Assembly: GCA_964496245.1 (NCBI GenBank)
Contig: CAZBZG010000023.1
Span: forward strand, 1 to 25,737
Source of the DNA: CAZBZG01 sp964496245
GTDB taxonomy: Bacteria > Planctomycetota > SZUA-567
Direction of reading: 5' to 3'
DNA length: 25,737 bases
Under the pieces are notes generated by a model. That model searched no databases. It saw only the letters and a list, made by a program, of their open reading frames with translations, and had not been told where the DNA came from. How positions within the stretch are numbered: the stretch's first letter is position 1; each line of letters begins with the position of its first letter. The position numbers were made by a program, and so were the translations under genes. This document shows, in pieces, positions 15,377 to 22,406 of the stretch.

Positions 15377-15504
15377 TCGGGCAGGCCGTTGGCGATTGTC
15401 GCGAACACCGGCCTGCTCGAGGCACGTTCCTGGTGCTCGTGATCGTGCCGGTGGTGTACTCGGTCTTCGACAACCCGACCGCAGCTCTCCGGCGCGCGTC
15501 GTAG
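15377..15504 (+). pseudogene. Frameshifted RND efflux pump C-terminal relic
   Basis: One frame reads RPLAIVANTGLL (to about 15418). After a frame change the next reads GTFLVLVIVPVVYSVFDN and reaches TAG at 15502-15504. Together they resemble the last transmembrane helix of RND pumps ((R)PLAIVVIGGLLxSTxLTLxVVPVxYSxFD). The rest of the pump is absent: upstream sequence to 15215 shows no further similarity that I can see. This is the second such relic in the window. Identification is from motif memory only. Confidence 0.35.
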
Positions 15505-15580
15505 CCGCATCAAGCGTGCACGCCCGACCGGTGCCCGTCGCCCGGCCTTCCCCCGCAGCGGGCGCTCTCCGCTCGGCCCG

Positions 15581-16687
15581 TCAGCTCCCGGCCACAGCGT
15601 CCTTGTACTTCCGATACAGCCCCCGGAACTGGTGGTAGGTAAGTCCCAACCTGCGCGCGGCCTGCCGCTGGTTGTAGCGGGTGACAGCCAGCGCTTGTTT
15701 GAGGAGCGCCACCTCAAGCTCCTGCACAGCCTCGGGAAACGGACGGGCGAACGGATCCGGCTGCGCCTCGCAGGCCTCGCAGGCCTCGCCCGCCTCAACC
15801 GATTCAGCTGATCGCGCCGCTGCACCGCTTGCCTCTGGTGCTGTCGGGGCGTGCGCGTCCGATTCGCGCATGGCGTCCGGTACGGCCGCGGTCGCCAGGC
15901 TGCCGGCTGAGGCAAACGGATCAAAGACGATGTCGCGGATCGCCGGCCCGTCCGCGGCGTACACGGCCCGTTCCACCACATTCTTGAGCTCGCGCACGTT
16001 TCCTGGCCAGTCGTACGCTTCGAGCGCGCGCGCCACATTCAAGGAGAACTCGGGGAGTTCCTCCCGCCCCAGCTCGTGCGCCATGCGCGCGGCAAAATGA
16101 TGGGCCAGGAGCAAGACATCGCCCTCCCGTTCCCGGAGAGGCGGCAGCAGGAGCACCTCGAACGACAACCGGTCCAGGAGATCCTGCTTGAACCGGCCCT
16201 CCCGGGCGCGCGCACGCAGATCCCTGTTGGTGGCGCCCACGATGCGCGCGTCCACTTCCGTGCGCTCCGAGCTTCCCACGCGTTCGAACGTATGGTACTC
16301 CACCACGCGCAGGATCTTCTCCTGCGTTACCACGGGGATGTTCCCGATTTCGTCGAGAAAGAGGGTGCCCCGGTCAGCCGCCTCGAACCGTCCGACGCGC
16401 TGGCGCGTTGCGCCTGTGAAGGCGCCGGCCTCGTGGCCGAAGAGCTCGGCTTCGATGAGCGTGGGGCTGAGCGCTGCGCAGTTGAGCGTGACCAGCGGCT
16501 CCTCCCAGCGCGAGGAGAGATAGTGGAGCCGCCGGGCGGCCAGCTCCTTGCCCGTGCCCCGCTCGCCCAGGATGAGCACGGGCCGGTCCACGCCCGCCAC
16601 GCGGCTCAGCCTCTGCTGGAACGTGAGAAAGGCCTCGGACTGCCCGAGAGCTTCGGGGATCCTGGTATCTGGATCGAAGTCGGGCAT
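15581..16687 (-). CDS. pspF: PspF, sigma-54-dependent activator of the phage shock response
   Basis: 368 aa. An AAA+ bacterial enhancer-binding protein without a receiver domain, as in E. coli PspF. Walker A is GERGTGKE (41-48), followed by HYLSSRWEEPLVTLNCAAL, the sigma-54 contact loop GAFTGA (88-93) and Walker B GTLFLDE (107-113). The C-terminal Fis-type HTH is YNQRQAARRLGLTYHQFRGL. I chose the ATG at 16687 because GGAG lies 7 nt upstream; a GTG at 16711 would add eight residues. Between the AAA+ domain and the HTH is an unusual Ala/Glu-rich linker of about 55 residues, including EACEACEA, longer than in E. coli. It diverges from pspA, the classical arrangement, and PspA should inhibit it. 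Confidence 0.93.
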   Translation of the reverse strand: MPDFDPDTRIPEALGQSEAFLTFQQRLSRVAGVDRPVLILGERGTGKELAARRLHYLSSRWEEPLVTLNCAALSPTLIEAELFGHEAGAFTGATRQRVGRFEAADRGTLFLDEIGNIPVVTQEKILRVVEYHTFERVGSSERTEVDARIVGATNRDLRARAREGRFKQDLLDRLSFEVLLLPPLREREGDVLLLAHHFAARMAHELGREELPEFSLNVARALEAYDWPGNVRELKNVVERAVYAADGPAIRDIVFDPFASAGSLATAAVPDAMRESDAHAPTAPEASGAAARSAESVEAGEACEACEAQPDPFARPFPEAVQELEVALLKQALAVTRYNQRQAARRLGLTYHQFRGLYRKYKDAVAGS

Positions 16688-16810
16688 CAAAGGCTCCGTG
16701 ACAACAAGCACCTCAAGCGTGTGGCGACATCAACAATCCCAGGCCGGGCAAGAATGCAGCCGACGCGGCCGAATCAGTCGATTCAGCCTACATGTGGCGC
16801 TGTATGCCAT

Positions 16811-16839
16811 AGCATAGCATGTTTCGCCGACTTGTGCAA
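16811..16839 (-). promoter_or_regulatory. Sigma-70-like promoter of pspF
   Basis: On the minus strand TTGCAC (16839-16834), a 17-nt spacer and TATGCT (16816-16811) precede pspF. Its position upstream of the pspA sigma-54 promoter is where PspF enhancer sites are expected. Bound PspF could then repress its own gene, as in E. coli (inference). A short ATGC/GCAT repeat (16804-16815) overlaps the -10. Confidence 0.45.
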
Positions 16840-16904
16840 GGCGCCTTTGAGACGAACATCGCGTAATCCATTGTGCTAAAATCGCTTATGGCTTTTCTGG
16901 GTTC

Positions 16905-16920
16905 TGGCCCCGCCCTTGCT
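16905..16920 (+). promoter_or_regulatory. Sigma-54 promoter of the psp operon
   Basis: TGGCCCCGCCCTTGCT carries the invariant GG (-24) and GC (-12) with exactly 10 nt between them. It matches the TGGCACG-N4-TTGCW consensus at 10 of 12 fixed positions. The predicted start is near 16931, 54 nt before pspA. With the divergent pspF it makes a coherent PspF-controlled promoter. Confidence 0.75.
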
Positions 16921-16984
16921 CGCACACTCGTGCGCAAGCTGGAGAATCTTGGAAACCCGGAACGCATAGACAGGAGGAACAGTC

Positions 16985-17653
16985 ATGGGCATCTTCACAA
17001 GGCTGCGGGACATCGTAAACTCCAATCTCAACGCCATGCTGGAGAAGGCCGAGGACCCGCAGAAGCTCGTCCGCCTGATGATCCAGGAGATGGAGGACAC
17101 CCTGGTCGAGATTAAGGCGAGCTGCGCGAGCTCCATGGCCACGGGCAAGAAGTTGCGACGGGCTCTGGACGAGGCGCAGACCAAGGCCCGGGAGTGGGAG
17201 GACAAGGCTACGCTGGCTGTAAGCAAGGGCCGCGAGGACCTCGCCCGCGAGGCGCTCGTGGAGAAGCGCTCGGCCAAAGCGCGCGTGCAGAGCCTCGAGC
17301 AGGAGATCGGTCAGACCGACGAGCTGGTGGAGCAGTACCAGAGCGACATCCGCCAGATCGAGGAGAAGCTCGCGGCCGCGCGCGAGAAGCAGCGCATCCT
17401 GGTCCAGCGACACCGCCACGCCCACGACCGCAAGCGCGCCCAGGGCCAGATCCGCAAGGCCGAGACCACCGACGCCTTCACCCGGTTCGAGCAGTTCGAG
17501 AACCGCATCGAGCGCATGGAGTCGGAGGCGGACCTGGTGAACTACGGCCGCAAGCCGTCGATCGAAGAGGCGTTCGACGCGCTCCAGGGCGACGAAGAGA
17601 TCGAAGCCGAACTCCAGGCGCTCAAGGACAGGCAGCAGCGTCAGCAGCAGTAG
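16985..17653 (+). CDS. pspA: Phage shock protein A (PspA/IM30/Vipp1 family)
   Basis: 222 aa, the same length as E. coli PspA. The peripheral inner-membrane protein stabilises damaged membrane as an oligomer and holds PspF inactive. The N-terminal amphipathic helix (MGIFTRLRDIVNSNLNAML) is followed by the conserved LVRLMIQEMEDTLVEIK and long coiled-coil helices rich in Glu, Arg and Gln (about 30-200). The motif FEQFENRIERMESEADLV is diagnostic of the family. AGGAGG precedes the ATG. It is the first gene after the sigma-54 promoter and is followed at once by a strong hairpin. Confidence 0.95.
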   Translation: MGIFTRLRDIVNSNLNAMLEKAEDPQKLVRLMIQEMEDTLVEIKASCASSMATGKKLRRALDEAQTKAREWEDKATLAVSKGREDLAREALVEKRSAKARVQSLEQEIGQTDELVEQYQSDIRQIEEKLAAAREKQRILVQRHRHAHDRKRAQGQIRKAETTDAFTRFEQFENRIERMESEADLVNYGRKPSIEEAFDALQGDEEIEAELQALKDRQQRQQQ

Positions 17654-17654
17654 A

Positions 17655-17675
17655 CCGCGCCATCGTCTGGCGCGG
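17655..17675 (+). terminator. Strong GC hairpin after pspA (attenuator or processing site)
   Basis: A perfect 8-bp stem CCGCGCCA/TGGCGCGG with a TCGTC loop starts 2 nt after the pspA stop. There is no U-run, so full intrinsic termination is unlikely. Such a hairpin could protect the pspA 3' end, so that PspA is made in excess over the downstream Psp proteins. Confidence 0.5.
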
Positions 17676-17729
17676 CGCGCTGTCGCATCCGTTCGGCCGC
17701 GGCAGCTCCGCACCTACTCCTATGGAGGG

Positions 17730-17757
17730 TTGCGTGATGGCTCGATCCGGTTATAGT
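17730..17757 (+). promoter_or_regulatory. Possible internal sigma-70 promoter between pspA and the pspB-like genes
   Basis: TTGCGT (17730-17735), a 16-nt spacer and TATAGT (17752-17757, 5 of 6) could drive the membrane-protein genes independently of PspF. It overlaps the start of the small ORF at 17737, so one of the two readings may be wrong. Confidence 0.35.
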
Positions 17758-17931
17758 GGCTTGCAGTCGGTCGTTGGCTCGCTTGCGGTCCAGCGTCTGC
17801 TCCCGCCGCAGGAGGGAATCACTTGGGTGGCACGTCCCGACCGCCCGGCGGGCTTCGTGTGCCCGGCGTATGTCGACAGGCTCCTGCGCGGCCGGCACGA
17901 CAAGTTCCCGCAGCCCCGGAAAGGAACGTGA
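17737..17931 (+). CDS. Small ORF in the psp operon, 64 aa, unknown
   Basis: ATG at 17737 with GGAGG 8 nt upstream. The peptide (MARSGYSGLQSVVGSLAVQ... FVCPAYVDRLLRGR) has no transmembrane segment and no family I recognise. The frame closes 4 nt before the next gene, which fits a co-translated operon member. An equally good alternative is that this 280-nt gap is an untranslated leader containing a promoter. Confidence 0.35.
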   Translation: MARSGYSGLQSVVGSLAVQRLLPPQEGITWVARPDRPAGFVCPAYVDRLLRGRHDKFPQPRKGT

Positions 17932-17935
17932 AACC

Positions 17936-18400
17936 ATGCGAGGGTGCCTGGGCGTCCTGCTCCTTGGGTTGGTGGTGCTCCTCCTGCTGGCAGCAGGAGC
18001 CGTCTTCCTGCTCGTTTCGCCTGAGCAGGCTTCGGCTCCCTCGTTCCGGGTGTACGACGGACCCGACACAGTCACCTGGCAGACCCGCGGCAGGAGTTCC
18101 ACCCCAGCCCATGCGCGCGACCTGACCCTGGACCTTTCCACGTGGGGACTCGTGGTGATCGGCCTGCCCCTCCTCTTGGGAGCGGTGGCTGTCCTGGCGA
18201 TCGTCCTGATCCAGCGGCGCTCGGCCCCGCAGCGCCGGCTCCTGCAGGCGGAGGACGCCGAGCTCCTGCGCGGCCTGCGCGACGGCCTGTCGAAGCTGGA
18301 CAACCGCGTCGAGGCCCTGGAGACCATCCTCCTCGCCACCGACAGACCGGACGCGCGGGATTCCGCCGCCACCTCATCGACCACGAGGGAGTCGTCATGA
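17936..18400 (+). CDS. PspB-like membrane protein with an extra N-terminal TM segment
   Basis: 154 aa with two membrane helices: residues 4-28 (GCLGVLLLGLVVLLLLAAG) and roughly 65-92 (LVVIGLPLLLGAVAVLAIVL). After the second helix comes a basic stop (QRRSAPQRR) and a cytoplasmic coiled coil, AELLRGLRDGLSKLDNRVEA then LETILL. This mirrors the PspB pattern (single TM, then a leucine-zipper-like helix ending LE.IL). The periplasmic loop of about 35 residues is not found in E. coli PspB. PspB works with PspC to relieve PspA inhibition of PspF. Its stop overlaps the next start (ATGA). The specific role is inferred from pattern and context. Confidence 0.6.
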   Translation: MRGCLGVLLLGLVVLLLLAAGAVFLLVSPEQASAPSFRVYDGPDTVTWQTRGRSSTPAHARDLTLDLSTWGLVVIGLPLLLGAVAVLAIVLIQRRSAPQRRLLQAEDAELLRGLRDGLSKLDNRVEALETILLATDRPDARDSAATSSTTRESS

Positions 18401-18669
18401 CCGTTCTGGCGCCGACAGTCAGCCTGCTCGTGGTACTCGGGATGTTCGTGTTCCTGGTCGCGCTGGGCCTGTTCGTTCTGATCGTCTATGCGATGCGCCG
18501 CCCCTCGAATCCCGGCGATGCCGAAGCAGAAGCACGCCTGATGCAGGAGATCCACCAGGCGCTCGAGCGCCTGGAGTCGCGTATCGAGGTGCTGGAGACC
18601 GTGCTCCTCAAGGAGGAAGCCCCCAAGAAGGTCGGCGGACGGACGGACGGGGAGGGATCCACCCCATGA
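18397..18669 (+). CDS. PspB-like protein, second copy
   Basis: 90 aa, one TM helix (residues 7-33, VSLLVVLGMFVFLVALGLFV), then a basic and polar helix. It ends in a coiled coil, MQEIHQALERLESRIEVLET, followed by VLLKEE. Length, topology and the terminal LExxxxxLE pattern fit E. coli PspB (74 aa) well. It overlaps both neighbours by 4 nt (ATGA at each end), so translation of pspB-like 1, pspB-like 2 and pspC is probably coupled. Having two PspB-like proteins in a row is unusual; they may form a heteromer. Confidence 0.7.
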   Translation: MTVLAPTVSLLVVLGMFVFLVALGLFVLIVYAMRRPSNPGDAEAEARLMQEIHQALERLESRIEVLETVLLKEEAPKKVGGRTDGEGSTP

Positions 18670-19232
18670 GCAACCAAGTCCCCCCGCGCGACAACGACGA
18701 GTGGGTCGTGGCCCGCGACGGCGAGGAGGAGGTGCGCCTCGGCCGCCACGGACTGTACGTCAACGACGGCAAGAGCGAGGTGCAGATCGGCCGGCACGGC
18801 ATCCGCATCCGCGACAAAAACGGCGAGGTCCACGTAGGAGGAGACCATCCCATGAAATCCCAACGGCAACCCGGCGGCCCCTACCGGTCGCGCCGCGGCC
18901 TGATTCTCGGCGTGTGCGCGGGACTGGCCCGGCACTTCGACATGTCCACCTTCTGGATGCGGGTGCTCTGGTTGCTCGTCTTCCTGTTCACGGGCTTCTG
19001 GCCCATCGTCTTCATCTACTTCCTGGCTGCGCTTCTCATGAAGCCCGAGCCTGTGGTCGCGTTCCGCTCGGAGGCGGATGCCGAGTTCTACAGCTCGGCC
19101 GCCCAGAACCGTCGTCTCGCCATCCACCGGCTCAAGCGCACCTACGACCGCCTCCAGCGCCGCATCCAGCGGCTCGAGAGCGTGGTCACCTCCCGGGAGT
19201 TCGACTGGGACCGGCGCATCCGTGAGGCTTAG
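18666..19232 (+). CDS. pspC: PspC-domain protein with repeated N-terminal extension and two possible starts
   Basis: 188 aa. Residues 72-128 are the PspC domain: PYRSRRGLILGVCAGLARHF, then a hydrophobic helix VLWLLVFLFTGFWPIVFIYF. Residues 150-188 form the conserved helix ending LERVVTS-type: IQRLESVVTSREFDWDRRI, close to the E. coli PspC ending. Residues 1-62 are an added acidic domain with an internal repeat, VRLGRHGLYV (23-32) and VQIGRHGIRI (39-48). An in-frame ATG at 18852 (residue 63) has AGGAGG 10 nt upstream and would give a normal-length PspC. Both a long form, coupled to the preceding gene, and a short form are plausible. Confidence 0.88.
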   Translation: MSNQVPPRDNDEWVVARDGEEEVRLGRHGLYVNDGKSEVQIGRHGIRIRDKNGEVHVGGDHPMKSQRQPGGPYRSRRGLILGVCAGLARHFDMSTFWMRVLWLLVFLFTGFWPIVFIYFLAALLMKPEPVVAFRSEADAEFYSSAAQNRRLAIHRLKRTYDRLQRRIQRLESVVTSREFDWDRRIREA

Positions 19233-19248
19233 ACGCCGAGGAGACATC

Positions 19249-19653
19249 GTGGACCTTTTCATCGAGGAAACCACGCCAGAACAGCGGACCTGGGGCATGC
19301 TCTGCCATTTATCTGCCCTGATCGGTATGTTCGCAATCCCCACGGTCGGGCAGATCGTGGGCCCGCTCATCGTCTGGCTGGTGCGCAAGGACCGGGATCC
19401 GTTCGTAGACGACCAGGGCCGCGAATCCCTCAATTTCCAGATCTCGGTCTCGATCTGCGGGGCCATGCTGAGCGTGGCCATCTTCATCTCATCGATCTTC
19501 TCCGTCGTCCTGATCGGGCTTCCCTTCCTCGTGCTCTTCGGCCTGCTGGGCGTCACCCTCTGGGTGGGGGATATCATCTGCACCATCCTGGCTGCCGTGG
19601 ACGCGCACAAGGGACGGTGCTACCGCTACCCGCTCTCCCTGCGATTCCTGTAG
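19249..19653 (+). CDS. DUF4870 membrane protein
   Basis: 134 aa from a GTG preceded by GAGGAG. It belongs to the DUF4870/Tic20-like family of small membrane proteins: three to four TM segments (CHLSALIGMFAIPTVGQIVG, PLIVWLV, and two after residue 65), with the signature FVDDQGRESLNFQIS between the first and second hairpins and the closing Ala-Val-Asp-Ala. Function in bacteria is not established. It lies 16 nt after pspC as the last gene of the operon, suggesting a membrane-stress role (inference). Confidence 0.85.
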   Translation: MDLFIEETTPEQRTWGMLCHLSALIGMFAIPTVGQIVGPLIVWLVRKDRDPFVDDQGRESLNFQISVSICGAMLSVAIFISSIFSVVLIGLPFLVLFGLLGVTLWVGDIICTILAAVDAHKGRCYRYPLSLRFL

Positions 19654-19799
19654 AACGCTTCGCCGAGGCGCGTATCCGTACATGTACCTCGCACACGCGC
19701 ACGTGCGCCCAACCGAAACCTCGGCACGTCGTGTACGGCACGTGTACGGGTACGCGAACGGCAAACGCATGTGTCGTGTCAGAGACGCGCTTGGGGCGT
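19654..19799. other. Convergent intergenic region rich in alternating purine-pyrimidine palindromes
   Basis: No gene seen. Perfect palindromes GTACATGTAC (19678-19687) and GCGCACGTGCGC (19697-19708), plus a 9-nt direct repeat CGTGTACGG (19730 and 19741), fill the space between two convergent genes. The alternating tract is prone to cruciform or Z-DNA structure and may serve as a bidirectional transcription end. No U-run terminator is visible. Confidence 0.45.
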
Positions 19800-20537
19800 T
19801 CAGGTTTCGGGCGGGTATTCGCGGCAGACGTCGGCCTGCTCGGCGCCGCCGGGACATTCGTGGCCGGTCAGCGGACAGGCGGGCGCGGCCTCGAGTGCGC
19901 GGCGGGGCATGTTGCGGATGCAGTGGGCATACGGACAGAAGAGTTCGTCGCCCTCGTAGTCCACGTTGTAATCGAAGTCAAAGGAGAGACCCAGCTCCCG
20001 GAGAAAGCGTTCCCGCTCGGGAGGATCGTCCAGGGGCTGGCCCTCGTCGTCCACCGCCCCCGGCTCGGCCAGAGTGCGGCAGGCATCGAGCAGATCTTCC
20101 CCTTCCCCCGGCTCATCGATCTGCTCCACAAACCGCTCGAGATCCTCGCAGGCCGGGGCGTACTGGCCGGCGCGGGCGAAGAGCCAGCCGCGTACGAAGT
20201 AGGCTTCAGGCACCTCATCGTCGCGCTCCATGGCGTTGACGGCCGCCGCCAGCGCCTCCGCCCAGCGGCCCTGATTGCGCAGGGCTTCGGCCAGCATGGC
20301 GTAGCCCATGGCATCGTCCTGGTTGAGGCGCAGGACCATCTCGAAGTCCTGGATGGCCTGGTTGTCGTCCCCGAGGTGCATGTGGGCCAGGCCCCGGTTG
20401 CCGTAAGCGCCTTCGGATTCCGGCACGAGAGTGATGAAATCGCTGAAGGCCTGGACCGCGTCCTCGTACCGCTGCTCCTCGAGGAGCTGGCGGGCTTCTT
20501 CGAAGATCAGGTCGCAGTCGTGGGAGGGTTGCTCCAT
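19800..20537 (-). CDS. TPR protein with C-terminal cysteine cluster
   Basis: 245 aa, cytoplasmic (no signal peptide). Residues 10-140 hold about four TPR repeats, for example YEDAVQAFSDFITLVPESEG, AYGNRGLAHMHLGDDNQAI and MGYAMLAEALRNQGRWAEA. Residues 195-240 contain five Cys spaced C201-x4-C206, C221-x6-C228 and C238 (FCPYAHCIRN, ACPLTGHECPG, DVCREY). This suggests a metal or Fe-S site. I chose the ATG at 20537 (MEQPSHD); an upstream start at 20573 would add a Pro/Arg-rich leader without support. It is transcribed alone, divergent from the secretin. The partner is unknown. Confidence 0.75.
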   Translation of the reverse strand: MEQPSHDCDLIFEEARQLLEEQRYEDAVQAFSDFITLVPESEGAYGNRGLAHMHLGDDNQAIQDFEMVLRLNQDDAMGYAMLAEALRNQGRWAEALAAAVNAMERDDEVPEAYFVRGWLFARAGQYAPACEDLERFVEQIDEPGEGEDLLDACRTLAEPGAVDDEGQPLDDPPERERFLRELGLSFDFDYNVDYEGDELFCPYAHCIRNMPRRALEAAPACPLTGHECPGGAEQADVCREYPPET

Positions 20538-20684
20538 GGGCCGTCCCCGGGCAGGCGGTCTCGGGACCTGCACCCTCCATTCTCGCGTATGGCCTGGACA
20601 GAGTCAAGAGCGGATTCCGGGGCATTCATCCCTGCGGAATCAATCGTTTGCAGGCCAAAGAAAAATCGGACTGGCCGAAATCGC

Positions 20685-20713
20685 TTGCAAAAACAGGGCC
20701 TGTGCGCTAGCTT
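20685..20713 (+). promoter_or_regulatory. Sigma-70-like promoter of the secretin-MacAB unit
   Basis: TTGCAA (20685-20690), a 17-nt spacer and TAGCTT (20708-20713) lie about 90 nt upstream of the secretin ATG. The match is moderate. The 230-nt divergent gap 20574-20803 has no other gene. Confidence 0.4.
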
Positions 20714-20803
20714 TTCGGCATGCCCGATGCATGGAGGATTTCTCGGGGATTCTCCGTGGATAAGGGGCGACGATGATCTTGATTTCGTCTGGAGTGGCCG
20801 TTC

Positions 20804-22282
20804 ATGCGCTGTGGCTTGTGCCGAATCCCAAAGCCGGTTCTCGTGCTCGCGCTTGCCTGGGCCTGCGGGAGCCTTCTGCCGCAGGTGCGGGCAGCCGAGG
20901 CTGAGACGACCGAGCGCAACGCTGAGACGGCCGAGACAGCAGCCCGCGGGGACAAGGCTCAGCCCGAGGAAGCCGAGGGCGCAGCCGCGGCAAACCAGCG
21001 GGCGCTCTACGAGAAGATCCGCGGGCTCACGACCGCCGAACAGGCCGAGGACATGAGCCCGGCCGAGTGCGAGGCGCTCCTCGAGCAGATCCGGGGCATG
21101 CTGGGCGCCAGCACGCCAGCCAAAGAGACGGAGGAGCCCAAGGAGCGCGAGTCCGGAAGCGTGCTCGACGAATACGCGGAGCTGGCCGCCGCCTACGGGG
21201 GCATCGACGACGAGGACAAGGAGATCCTCTACTACCGCTGCCGCCACGTCTCGAGTGCCACCATGAAACGCGTGCTCGACAGCTTTATCACCTCGAGCGG
21301 TACGGTGGCGAGCAGCGAAGAGTCGGACATCGTCGTGGTCTGGGACCTCAAACGCAACATCCAGCAGTTGCGCGAGATCGCCGAGAACGTGGATCAGCCC
21401 GTGCCCCAGGTCCTCGTCCAGGCCCAGATCGTGGAATTGACCTTGGATTCCGACTTCGAGAAGGAGTTGCGGCTCCACTTCGAGCATACGAGCCCGTCGC
21501 AGCTCTCCTTTGTCAAGAACCTGCTCGTGGCGCTCAGCACCCCGGGCGCGCAGGCCACCACCGGCGAAGGGGCGAGCGGCACGCTCCGGCCGTACGTGCG
21601 CAATTACCGCGACGGGAAGCGAAACCAGCTCGCGACCTTCCTCCGGTACCTGGAAACGAACGGCAAGGCCGAGATCCTGTCCGCCCCCAACCTCATCCTC
21701 CGCCGGGGGAGCGAGGGCAGCATCGTGACCGGGCAGGACGTGCCCATTCAGGAGAAGACCGTCACGTCCGGCACCACCAGCATCTCGACGACCTTCAAGC
21801 GGGTGGGCATCAAACTCAAAGTCGAACCGCTCATGATCCGCGACGACACGGTACGGCTCCGCGTCAACCCCGAGGTCTCCACGGTCACGGGCTTCAGCAA
21901 CGAGAACCCGATCATCGCCCTGCGCAACGCCACCACGGAACTCGAGCTCAAGGACGGCGAACTCCTGAGTATGGGCGGACTGCTGCGCAGCGAGAAGCGC
22001 ACGGTGCGGAAGCGCGTTCCCGTGGCCAGCGCCATCCCGATTCTCGGCCATTTCTTCCGCGCCACCCGCGTCGAAGAGGTCAAGACGCATCTCGTCATCT
22101 TCCTGACCTTGCGTATTCTCAAGGAAGGAAAGCGGAACGGCACGCGCATCCATCGTCCCCAGGACCTGCCGCCCGCTGTCCACGAGGAGATGGACGCCCT
22201 GCGCGAAGCCGAACGCGAGGCCAAACCACGGGCCCAGATCCTCCGCGACCTCGACCGCTTCCTCGACGAAAGTGAGGAGTAG
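20804..22282 (+). CDS. Secretin (GspD/PilQ-type outer-membrane channel)
   Basis: 492 aa. Residues 1-31 are a signal peptide (PVLVLALAWACGSLLPQVRA). Residues 32-135 are acidic and Ala/Glu-rich, probably disordered or helical. Residues 141-198 form one short N-domain (YYRCRHVSSATMKRVLDSFI, then NIQQLREIAENVDQP). From 199 onward is the secretin core: VPQVLVQAQIVELTLDSDFE, GKAEILSAPNLILRRGSEGS, VGIKLKVEPLM, DTVRLRVNPEVSTVTGF, and the closing VPVASAIPILGHFFR. The C-terminal 50 residues are charged. It has fewer N-domains than GspD (N0-N3), and no other type II, type III or pilus gene is nearby. It is followed instead by MacA and MacB genes. Confidence 0.9.
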   Translation: MRCGLCRIPKPVLVLALAWACGSLLPQVRAAEAETTERNAETAETAARGDKAQPEEAEGAAAANQRALYEKIRGLTTAEQAEDMSPAECEALLEQIRGMLGASTPAKETEEPKERESGSVLDEYAELAAAYGGIDDEDKEILYYRCRHVSSATMKRVLDSFITSSGTVASSEESDIVVVWDLKRNIQQLREIAENVDQPVPQVLVQAQIVELTLDSDFEKELRLHFEHTSPSQLSFVKNLLVALSTPGAQATTGEGASGTLRPYVRNYRDGKRNQLATFLRYLETNGKAEILSAPNLILRRGSEGSIVTGQDVPIQEKTVTSGTTSISTTFKRVGIKLKVEPLMIRDDTVRLRVNPEVSTVTGFSNENPIIALRNATTELELKDGELLSMGGLLRSEKRTVRKRVPVASAIPILGHFFRATRVEEVKTHLVIFLTLRILKEGKRNGTRIHRPQDLPPAVHEEMDALREAEREAKPRAQILRDLDRFLDESEE

Positions 22283-22304
22283 GGCCGGCCGTTCCGGCGA
22301 TGCC

Positions 22305-22330
22305 GACGCGCGGATGCGCGGATGCGCGTC
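22305..22330 (+). other. Hairpin between secretin and macA-like genes
   Basis: A 7-bp stem GACGCGC/GCGCGTC encloses a loop made of two overlapping GGATGCGC-type units. There is no U-run. It may tune expression between secretin and adaptor, or simply be repeat-rich spacer. Confidence 0.4.
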
Positions 22331-22406
22331 GTTCGCAACCCGTACGCGAGACGGACGCGCACATCGGCAGGCGAGGTCCGTGACGACTCATTTGCAGACA
22401 GAGCGC

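Noticed and set aside
16797..16815. TGGCGC-type sequence as a second sigma-54 promoter
   Set aside because: The spacing between GG and GC is 8 nt, not the required 10.
17655..17675. Classical rho-independent terminator after pspA
   Set aside because: The stem is strong but no U-tract follows, and operon genes continue downstream; kept only as an attenuator or processing hairpin.
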